Below are positions 57,068 to 64,000 of a stretch of DNA of 64,000 nt, piece by piece (position 1 is the stretch's first letter; each line of letters opens with the position of its first letter). The stretch lies in assembly GCA_049840475.1 (NCBI GenBank), contig JASGKX010000001.1, forward strand, positions 62,001 to 126,000. Reading direction: 5' to 3'. The DNA is from JBGVSA01 sp049840475. GTDB taxonomy: Bacteria > Pseudomonadota > Gammaproteobacteria > Burkholderiales > Rhodocyclaceae. The notes beneath the pieces were generated by a model. The model worked only from the letters and a program-made list of their open reading frames with translations, had not been told where the DNA came from and did no database searches. The translations under genes and the position numbers were made by a program.

Positions 57068-59305
57068 TCACTGTCGATCGCGGCCTTGCAGGCGTTGCTC
57101 GATACGGCCACGACGGCGGAATCGCGCCGCGTCGATGAGCATGCGCCCGGCCCAGCGATAGACGTTGTACTCGCGCACCACATAGCGCAGGCTGCGCATC
57201 CGCTCTGCCTGCTCGGCCGCCGGCATGGTCAGGGCGCGGTACAGGGCGTCGGCCGTCTCTTCGACGTGATAAGGATTGACGATGAGCGCTTCCAGGAGTT
57301 CATTGGCCGCGCCAGCGAACTGGCTCAACACCAGCACGCCCTGTTCGTCGTCGCGCGCAGCGATGAACTCTTTGGAAACAAGATTCATGCCGTCATGCAG
57401 GCTCGTTACCACGCAGGCGTCGGCCCCTCGGTAATAGCGCACCAATGTGTCGGGTTCGTGATGCGATGACAGCAGATGGATCGGCAGGTAGCGCCCGAAG
57501 CCGAATCGCGCATTGACCGCTTCGACCCGCGCCTGCAGACGCTCGCGGAAGATGCGGTATTCGTCGAGCGAGCTGCGTGTGGGCGCGGCGATCTGTACCA
57601 GCGAGAATCGACCGACCATCGAAGGGTGCTTTTCGAGCATGCGCTCGACGGCATTCACGCGTTCCAGAATGCCCTTGGTGTAGTCGAAGCGATCCACACC
57701 GATAGCAACGTAATGCTCCGGGCCCATGCCCAGCCGTTCGCGCAATTCTGCGCGGCATGCGGCGACGGGCGGCACCACGGCGGTTTCTTCCGGCGTCGGC
57801 CAATGGATGGAGATCGGGTAGCTCTTCACCAGCGTGTCGCGCCCGCCGTAGGTCACCGTGGTGTGCTCATGCTCGATGCGGGCTTCGAGGAAGCGATCCA
57901 CCGTTTCGAGGAAGTTCTTGCAGTGATAGCGCGTATGGAAGCCCAGGATCGTGCTGCCCAGCATCCCTTCGAGCAGTTCATTGCGCCAGGGGCAAATGCC
58001 GAACGACTCCGGGTTTGGCCAAGGAATATGCCAAAAGGTGATGATCGTTGCGCGCGGCAGCCTCTCGCGCACCATCTTCGGCAGCAACGCAAAGTGGTAG
58101 TCCTGCACCAGCACCACCGGGTCATCGGTGCGCGCGGCGGCGACCACGGCGTCGGCAAAGCGCTGGTTGACCGCGCGATAGCGCTCCCAGTCGCCGATGC
58201 GGAATACCGGACGGACGTGCGCAACGTGGCACAGCGGCCACAGCCCTTCGTTCGCAAATCCGTAGTAATAGCCCGCCTCGTCGGCTTCGGTCAGCCACAC
58301 ACGCTTGAGTTTGTATGCCGGCTTGTCCGGCGGCACCGGCACGCAGTCCTGCCGGTCGACCACCTTACGGTCGGCCGAGCCGCTGCCATGCGCGATCCAG
58401 GTGCCGGAACACGCACGCATCACGGGCTCCACCGCTGTCACCAGTCCGCTGGCCGGACGACGCACGACAATGCCTTCGGGCGTGTCTTCGTGGATGTACG
58501 GCTCGCGATTGGACACGACGATCACCTCATCGCCGCGCAGTTCTTCATGCAGCAGCTTGCGCAGGCGCTGAGGTTGCCACTGGTTGTCGGAAAGCTCTTC
58601 GCGTGCGCGACGTTCGTCGTCCAGCTCGCGCAACATCATCCGCATGTCATGCGCCAGCGGGCGCAGCTCCGGCATCGGCGCTTCGATGGGACGCAACAGC
58701 CCCTCGCCACGCAAGATCGCCCGCGCCCCGGCCACCCAGCCTCGCCACGACAACTGCGCGATGATCATGGTGATCAGCGCGATCATCACGCCCAGCCCGA
58801 TGAAGAGTCCGATGAAGTACTTGCGCGTGTCCTCGCTGCGCTTTTCTGCATAGCTCACGTCGTGCACCAGCACCAGGGTGCCGAGCGGCGGTGTCTGCCC
58901 GCCAACGGCGGTGGTCGTCACGTGGACAGAACCCCGCGGCAATTTCAGCAGATGTGCGGCGCGTGAAGTCGGGTCTGCGGGGTCGGGGCATTTCACCTCG
59001 TCGGGAAAGCTCTGCGTATGGACCACCAGCAAGCCGTTGCGATCGCACAGGCCCAGCGCAAGAATGCGTTCGTCCTGCAGCACGCGGGCGAACGATTGCT
59101 CCGCGCGCGGCAGATCGTTATACGCAAGTGAATCGACCAGCGTGTCGTCGAGCGTCGACGCGATCAGGTGCGAACGCGTGTCGAGGTCGCGCAATGACCA
59201 GCGCAGCGTGAGCCGGTTGACCAACGGCACGGTCACGTAGGCCGTGATCGCCAGCACGATCAACAGCGGAATGATGAATCGCAGTTGCAGCCGTAGCGTA
59301 TTCAT
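57068..59305 (-). CDS. otsA: Membrane-anchored trehalose-6-phosphate synthase with sensor/HAMP-like N-terminus
   Basis: 745 residues, about 250 more than classical OtsA. Residues 8-30 form a membrane helix, about 35-160 a periplasmic sensor-like region (LITAS-type segment and LGLCDRNGLLVVHTQSF), about 163-187 a second helix, and about 188-240 a HAMP-like linker (LRPLAHDMRMMLRELDDERRAREEL). The GT20 domain starts near 255: VIVVSNREPYIHED, FWHIPWPNPE, GFHTRYHCKNF, GVDRFDYTKGILERV and SLHDGMNLVSKEFIAAR. It transfers glucose from a nucleotide sugar to glucose-6-phosphate. The arrangement suggests synthesis controlled by an outside signal. First gene of an otsA-otsB-mscS operon. Confidence 0.9.
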   Translation of the reverse strand: MNTLRLQLRFIIPLLIVLAITAYVTVPLVNRLTLRWSLRDLDTRSHLIASTLDDTLVDSLAYNDLPRAEQSFARVLQDERILALGLCDRNGLLVVHTQSFPDEVKCPDPADPTSRAAHLLKLPRGSVHVTTTAVGGQTPPLGTLVLVHDVSYAEKRSEDTRKYFIGLFIGLGVMIALITMIIAQLSWRGWVAGARAILRGEGLLRPIEAPMPELRPLAHDMRMMLRELDDERRAREELSDNQWQPQRLRKLLHEELRGDEVIVVSNREPYIHEDTPEGIVVRRPASGLVTAVEPVMRACSGTWIAHGSGSADRKVVDRQDCVPVPPDKPAYKLKRVWLTEADEAGYYYGFANEGLWPLCHVAHVRPVFRIGDWERYRAVNQRFADAVVAAARTDDPVVLVQDYHFALLPKMVRERLPRATIITFWHIPWPNPESFGICPWRNELLEGMLGSTILGFHTRYHCKNFLETVDRFLEARIEHEHTTVTYGGRDTLVKSYPISIHWPTPEETAVVPPVAACRAELRERLGMGPEHYVAIGVDRFDYTKGILERVNAVERMLEKHPSMVGRFSLVQIAAPTRSSLDEYRIFRERLQARVEAVNARFGFGRYLPIHLLSSHHEPDTLVRYYRGADACVVTSLHDGMNLVSKEFIAARDDEQGVLVLSQFAGAANELLEALIVNPYHVEETADALYRALTMPAAEQAERMRSLRYVVREYNVYRWAGRMLIDAARFRRRGRIEQRLQGRDRQ

Positions 59306-59922
59306 GCGCAGGCTCCTCGCGCCATCGGATGGCGGTGCGCGGAATGCACGCGCAACACAACTGACAAGCGGGGCGTCACGCGCCCGCAGGATCGAACATG
59401 GTTCATCGCAGATCGGCCCTCACGCGTCTCCGTGCGGGTGTCCGCGCGGCGCATTGTTCCCAAGGGATGTGCCTCACCGCATACCGATGCACATTGCGTG
59501 CAGCAGTTGACGACTCATCAGTCATCGATCAGAGCAGTGACCCTCGAGGCTTATTGGTGTTTGCCCGATTGTGAAGCAAACACCACACCAGAACTGTAGG
59601 ACGAATGACCACAGCACTCCACGAAGAAAATCGCCTGCGGTACTCGGGGCATTCTGGATTCGAGTCCACGCCATGGCCGCCCATACGTCGGCGCATGAGC
59701 GGAGTCTTGCCTGCCCGGCGATATCACCGGGGCCCGGCACTTCAGGATCACGCTGGCCTGATCGCTGGATTGACGGTTGCTGCCAACAGACGAGCAAATC
59801 CGCCTTCCATGGACAAAGGGCCTCCATTCTGCGCAGAATTCGCACTCTCGGCTTGCCGCAGTGCGGCATGACGCGGCCTCGATATCATCGAGCGCGCTCG
59901 CCACATCAACGACCGGTTTCCA
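59306..59922. other. 617-base region without a supported gene
   Basis: This gap lies between the divergent otsA and GT9 genes and must hold promoters for both. Short frames on either strand (for example plus-strand 59605-59871, 88 codons) lack conserved motifs or believable composition. A GGATTCGAGTCC motif near 59651 resembles a tRNA T-arm but no cloverleaf can be drawn around it. I see nothing else to name. Confidence 0.6.
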
Positions 59923-60921
59923 ATGAGCTTGAATATCCTCGTCATCCGCCGTGACAACATCGGCGATCTGGTATGCACCTTGCCGATGATCGCCGCGCTC
60001 AGAGCCCATTACCCCGACGCCTGGATCGGCGCGCTCGTCACCCGTTACAACGCCGAAGTGCTTCATGCCAACCCGGACATCAATGAAGTCTTCAGCTACC
60101 AGAAGGCCAAGCACCTGGGCGCTGGCGAGAGCCTCATCAAAAACACCTTCGCCCGCATTCGGCAGCTTTGGTCGCTGCGTCGGCGCAAGCCCGACCTGAT
60201 CCTGCTGCCGGCATCCGGCACGCAACGCAGCGCGCAGCAGATGGCGACTCTCATCGGCGCCAATCGCGTCATCAGCCAGGACGACGTGCCTGCCTCGTCC
60301 GAGGCACGACACGAAGTCGAGCGCACGGCCAACATTCTGCGTGCGCTGGGTGTTGCCACGCACCCCCTGCCGGCGGCGCATGTCGTGCCGCGCCCCGAAT
60401 TCCGCGAAGCCCTGCGCGACCGGCTCACGCCGCGCGACGAAGGTCCGTTGCTCGGCGTGCACATCAGCTCGCGCAAGCCTTCGCAACGCTGGCCGGCGGA
60501 GCGCTTTATCGAACTCATGCGCACCATTCACGCGCGGCGCCCGCATGTGCGCTTTGCGCTGTTCTGGTCACCGGGTGAAGAAAACAATCCGCTGCACCCC
60601 GGTGACGACAACAAGGCCCGCACCATTTTCGAGACCTGTACCGATTTGCCGCTGGTGCCCTGCCCCACACATTCGCTGGCAGAACTGATCGCCGGGCTGT
60701 CGCTGACCGACGCCGTGGTGTGCTCCGATGGCGGCCACATGCATCTGGCCGCCGCGCTCGCCAAGCCGATCGTCGCCATGTTCGGCCAGTCCGACGTCGC
60801 ACGCTGGCATCCGTGGGACGTGCCCTACCGCGTCATCCAGCCGGCCAGCCACACCGCCACCGACATTTCCGTCGCCGAAATCGTCGACGCCCTCGCCTCG
60901 CTCGACGCGCGACTGGCATGA
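59923..60921 (+). CDS. Glycosyltransferase family 9 (heptosyltransferase-like)
   Basis: 332 residues with the GT9 pattern: ILVIRRDNIGDLVCTLPMIAALRAHYP at the start, LGVHISSRKPSQRWPAERFIELMR in the middle and DAVVCSDGGHMHLAAALAKPIVAMFG in the C-terminal donor-binding domain. Family members transfer heptose or other sugars from nucleotide donors to lipopolysaccharide core. No other LPS-core genes flank it, so the acceptor is unknown. Its TGA overlaps the oligopeptidase start. Confidence 0.9.
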   Translation: MSLNILVIRRDNIGDLVCTLPMIAALRAHYPDAWIGALVTRYNAEVLHANPDINEVFSYQKAKHLGAGESLIKNTFARIRQLWSLRRRKPDLILLPASGTQRSAQQMATLIGANRVISQDDVPASSEARHEVERTANILRALGVATHPLPAAHVVPRPEFREALRDRLTPRDEGPLLGVHISSRKPSQRWPAERFIELMRTIHARRPHVRFALFWSPGEENNPLHPGDDNKARTIFETCTDLPLVPCPTHSLAELIAGLSLTDAVVCSDGGHMHLAAALAKPIVAMFGQSDVARWHPWDVPYRVIQPASHTATDISVAEIVDALASLDARLA

Positions 60922-62990
60922 CAAGCATGCTCGATCTAACGGCCACGCCGCCGGTCGCTGCACGGCGCGACCGCAAACTGACGCAGCACGGGCATACGCG
61001 CATCGATCCGTATTACTGGATGCGGCGCGTCGATGACCCCGCCATGCGCGCTTACCTTGAAGACGAGAATGCGTACGCCGCCAGCGTGATGGCGCCGACG
61101 GTGCCGCTGCAGGAGTCGCTCTATCAGGAGATGCTGGCGCGCATCCAGGAAACCGATCTGTCGGTGCCCGTCAGGTTCGGGCCGTGGATGTACTACAGCC
61201 GCACCGAGACCGGCCAGCAATACGCCATCCACGCACGTCGCCGCATCACGCCGGAAGGCTGGGAATGCTCGCCCGAAGACATCCTGCTGGACGAGAACGC
61301 CGAAGCCCGAGGCCACACCTTTTACGAAGTCGGCGACTACGAAGTCAGCCCTTCAGGCATGCGACTGGCGTGGGGCGAAGACACACGCGGCAACCGTCAC
61401 TATCGGCTGCGCGTACGTAACCTCGCCACCGGCCGCACCCAACGTTTTGCCATCAATCGCGTGGCGAGCATCGCCTGGGCGGCCAATGACGAAACGCTCT
61501 TCTACGTCACCGAAGACACGCGCACGCATCGCGCCAACCGTCTGTGGCGTCTGAACCTGAAGACACGCGAAAAGACGCTGATCTTCGAAGAGCGCGACGA
61601 GCGCTTCAACCTGCTCGTGGCCAAGACGCGCAGCCAGCAACAATTGCTGATGGTGTCCGCCAGCCACACCACGAGCGAGACGCGCATCCTGCCCGCCGAT
61701 CAACCGCACGGACGCTGGCGCATGGTGCGCCGTCGCCGCGCCAACATCGAATACGAAGTTGACCACCACAGCGATCGACTGCTCATCCGCATCAACGACA
61801 CGGGGCCGAACTTCCGTCTTGTCGAAGCACCGCTTGCCGATCCGGCTGAGGCGAACTGGGTGGAGCGTATCGCGCACGATGACAACGTCGTGCTCGAACA
61901 GATTGACCTCTATCAACGGTGGATGGTGGTGTCAGAGCGCGCTGCGGGCGTGCCGCAGTTGTCGATCACCGATCTGGAAAATGCCACGACGCATCGCGTC
62001 GCTTTCCAGGACCCGGCCTACGTGGTGGATATCGAAGACCTGCCGGAATGGGACAGCCCCACGCTGCGCTACACGTACGAGTCATTCACCACGCCCGACT
62101 CGATCTACGAATACGACCCGGCCACGCGGCAGGCGAGCCTGCTCAAGCGCCATCCAGTGCTGGGTGACTTCGACCCCACGCATTACGTGTCGGAACGCCT
62201 CCACGCCGTGGCAGAAGACGGCACGCAGGTGCCTGTCTCGCTGATCCGTCGGCGCGACACGCCGCTTGATGGCACCGCACCTGTGTGGCTGGACGGCTAC
62301 GGTGCGTATGGCATGGCCAACGACGCATGGTTCTCCAGCACACGACTGTCGCTGCTCGATCGCGGATGGATTTTCGCGCTGGCGCATGTGCGCGGCGGAG
62401 GCGACCTCGGCCAGCGCTGGCACGACGGTGGCCGGCTTGCCAACAAGCGCAACAGCTTCACCGACTACATCGCCTGCGCACAGCGCCTGGTCGATGGCGG
62501 CTACACCTCGGCGGGACGCGTGCTCGCCCAGGGCGGCAGCGCGGGGGGGCTGCTGGTGGCGACGGTGCTCAACCTGCGTCCGGAACTCTTCGGCGCGGCC
62601 ATTCTTGAAGTGCCGTTCGTGGACGTCGTCACGACCATGCTCGATCCGAGCCTGCCGCTGACGGTGGGTGAATACGAGGAATGGGGCGATCCTCAGCGTG
62701 CCACCGATTACCGCCGCATGCTGTCGTGGTCGCCCTATGACAACGTTGCCACGCAGGCCTACCCGCCGATGCTGATCGAAGCGGCACTCCATGACAGTCA
62801 GGTGATGGTGTGGGAACCGGCCAAATACGCGGCGCGGCTGCGTACCTGCAAGACCGACGCCAATCCGTTGCTGCTCGTCACCCACCTCGAAGCGGGTCAC
62901 GGAGGCGCTTCCGGCCGCTACGAGCAATTGCGCGAACGCGCCCGGCAGGTGGCTTTTGCGCTGACTACGATGGCGTCACGCGGCGCCTGA
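60918..62990 (+). CDS. ptrB: Oligopeptidase B (prolyl oligopeptidase family S9)
   Basis: Serine peptidase cutting short peptides after basic residues. An N-terminal beta-propeller (about 1-400; RIDPYYWMR start, FYEVGDYEVSPSGMRLAWGEDT) is followed by the alpha/beta hydrolase domain with the nucleophile Ser541 in QGGSAGGLL, DGYGAYG, FALAHVRGGGDLG and the His in EAGHGGASGR. It has 690 residues, close to the usual 680-700. It is translationally coupled to the GT9 gene and converges on the next gene with a 26-base overlap. Confidence 0.94.
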   Translation: MTSMLDLTATPPVAARRDRKLTQHGHTRIDPYYWMRRVDDPAMRAYLEDENAYAASVMAPTVPLQESLYQEMLARIQETDLSVPVRFGPWMYYSRTETGQQYAIHARRRITPEGWECSPEDILLDENAEARGHTFYEVGDYEVSPSGMRLAWGEDTRGNRHYRLRVRNLATGRTQRFAINRVASIAWAANDETLFYVTEDTRTHRANRLWRLNLKTREKTLIFEERDERFNLLVAKTRSQQQLLMVSASHTTSETRILPADQPHGRWRMVRRRRANIEYEVDHHSDRLLIRINDTGPNFRLVEAPLADPAEANWVERIAHDDNVVLEQIDLYQRWMVVSERAAGVPQLSITDLENATTHRVAFQDPAYVVDIEDLPEWDSPTLRYTYESFTTPDSIYEYDPATRQASLLKRHPVLGDFDPTHYVSERLHAVAEDGTQVPVSLIRRRDTPLDGTAPVWLDGYGAYGMANDAWFSSTRLSLLDRGWIFALAHVRGGGDLGQRWHDGGRLANKRNSFTDYIACAQRLVDGGYTSAGRVLAQGGSAGGLLVATVLNLRPELFGAAILEVPFVDVVTTMLDPSLPLTVGEYEEWGDPQRATDYRRMLSWSPYDNVATQAYPPMLIEAALHDSQVMVWEPAKYAARLRTCKTDANPLLLVTHLEAGHGGASGRYEQLRERARQVAFALTTMASRGA

Positions 62991-64000
62991 GACGGCTCAT
63001 CGCGGCCTGCGCGTTCAGCCGCAACAGCACGGGATCAAGCCACTCGGCCGAGCGCAATCGCAGGGTGTGGATCGCGCGCCGCGTACCGTTGTCGCTCTCG
63101 TCGAGCGCGCGTTGCAGTTGCGGCAGCCATGGCGCGCTCCACGCCACCTGCTGCATCTCGGCGATGTCGCGCCGCGCACGCTCACCCAGCAATCGGCCGA
63201 GACTTGTGTCGTCGTGCAGCCGCCGCATGGCCAGCGCCGCTTCGACCACATCGACGTCCGCCCACTGCGCCGCGCCACCGCAGAAAGCCGGCGAGTAATG
63301 CCACTCCGCGCCAGCGGTTGACACCATGCGATACGGCAACAGGATGGAGTTGTGTGAGTTCATGAAATCCATGTTGCCCGAGTAGCCCGTGGCAACCACC
63401 GGCAAGCCCAGCCACATTGCTTCCATCGCGCCCAGCCCGAGCCCTTCCGCGCGGTGAAATGACAGATACGCATCGCAGGCGCCGTACAGACTCATGACGT
63501 CGGCGTAGTCCAGCGTCTCGATGATCAGATGCACGCGCCCGTCATCCTCCACGCGTTGCAGCAGTCGCCGCATCAGTGGATCGGCCTGGGCAAGCGCCGG
63601 GTCGCCATTGCACTTGAGCACCATGCGCACGTCGCTTTGCTGCCGAGGGAATGCACGCGTAAAGGCTTCGATCAGCGCTTCCGGGTTCTTGCGGCGGACA
63701 CCACTGAACAGGTCGAAACTCGCGCAGAAAAGATACGCATCCTGCGGCAACCCAAAGCGACGACGCGCGTCGGGCCGGGCTTCGATCTGCAATCCTCGCG
63801 GCAAGGCCTGCGTCATCAGCAGGCTGCGCGAGCCGCTCACCGACGTCTCGATGGCCTGCTTGGTGAACTGGCTGCCGGCCAGCGTCGCGTCGAACAGCGC
63901 GACCGCAGGGCGCAATGCGCGCGGGATGCCGGGCAACTCCCAGAACATGTACGCGGCATTGCGAAAGCGCGGATCGAGCACGCCCGACAATCGCCGCAAC
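62965..64000 (-). CDS. Glycosyltransferase, GT4-like (5' end outside the window)
   Basis: The frame is open to the right edge, so the N-terminus is missing. The visible 344 residues contain a GT-B fold: GSQFTKQAIETS, FDLFSGVRRKNPEALIEAFTRAFP and the donor-binding signature HRAEGLGLGAMEAMWLGLPVVATGYSGNMDFM with the E(x7)E pattern. Such enzymes build O-antigen, capsule or other surface glycans. Its 3' end overlaps ptrB by 26 bases in convergent orientation; with the GT9 gene nearby it hints at a surface-polysaccharide locus to the right. Confidence 0.87.
   Translation of the reverse strand, partial: LRRLSGVLDPRFRNAAYMFWELPGIPRALRPAVALFDATLAGSQFTKQAIETSVSGSRSLLMTQALPRGLQIEARPDARRRFGLPQDAYLFCASFDLFSGVRRKNPEALIEAFTRAFPRQQSDVRMVLKCNGDPALAQADPLMRRLLQRVEDDGRVHLIIETLDYADVMSLYGACDAYLSFHRAEGLGLGAMEAMWLGLPVVATGYSGNMDFMNSHNSILLPYRMVSTAGAEWHYSPAFCGGAAQWADVDVVEAALAMRRLHDDTSLGRLLGERARRDIAEMQQVAWSAPWLPQLQRALDESDNGTRRAIHTLRLRSAEWLDPVLLRLNAQAAMSRLRRRVTPS

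Noticed and set aside
59646..59680. tRNA-like T-arm motif GGATTCGAGTCC followed by ACGCCA
   Set aside because: The stem does not pair correctly in tRNA geometry and no D-arm, anticodon arm or acceptor stem can be drawn upstream.
59522..59871. Overlapping frames of 88 and 115 codons between otsA and the GT9 gene
   Set aside because: No recognisable domain, weak ribosome sites and both strands equally open; typical chance frames in GC-rich DNA.

Overview
The window is a GC-rich chromosomal segment of a betaproteobacterium. The conserved blocks (nadD-rsfS-rlmH-maf, psd-pssA-leuA, bamE divergent from fur, yhdP divergent from glnE) fit Burkholderiaceae, most likely the Ralstonia/Cupriavidus group. 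That placement is inference from gene content and order; no rRNA or tRNA gene was seen.

Layout. 1-2.4 kb: the 3' end of a FixL-like sensor kinase, its FixJ-like regulator, and a Gly/Ser-rich lipoprotein. 2.4-17.6 kb: housekeeping genes (tldD, dapB, bamE, fur, grxD, two related membrane proteins, nadD, rsfS, a YafJ-type amidotransferase, rlmH, maf, trhP, leuA, pssA, psd, apbC, dcd). 17.8-25.2 kb: an outer-membrane factor plus adaptor pair with no RND pump beside it, three small accessory genes and a large Orn/Lys/Arg decarboxylase. 25.3-36.4 kb: a catabolic locus under an IclR regulator. It holds a DapA-family lyase, a complete sugar ABC importer, a GH4 enzyme with the CHEV motif of alpha-galacturonidases, a GH105 hydrolase and an IlvD/Edd dehydratase, and reads as uptake and breakdown of pectin or rhamnogalacturonan oligosaccharides. 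36.4-44.1 kb: a Nit2-type amidase, yhdP and glnE. 44.2-55.0 kb: two inverted copies of a hairpin-rich element of about 0.96 kb bracket an Atm1-type ABC exporter, aqpZ, a GFA protein, a glycogen-debranching-type enzyme, and a Cd/Zn/Pb P-type ATPase with its MerR regulator. 55.1-59.3 kb: an otsA-otsB-mscS operon in which OtsA carries an unusual membrane-sensor/HAMP N-terminus. 59.9-64 kb: a GT9 glycosyltransferase, oligopeptidase B and a partial GT4-like glycosyltransferase.

The strongest unexplained signal is a set of four single-base frameshifts in three otherwise well-preserved genes: the dehydratase (twice), yhdP and the P-type ATPase. Each lies at GTTCGAC (or its complement), and each is repaired to an in-frame Val-Asp by restoring the palindrome GTCGAC. 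Because one case is on the opposite sense strand, this looks like a DNA-level event or a sequencing artefact rather than translational recoding. The second signal is the nested inverted-repeat element pair around the 45-54 kb block. Others are the membrane-anchored trehalose-phosphate synthase, a GH105 enzyme with Asn where the catalytic Asp is expected, and the pump-less efflux pair.
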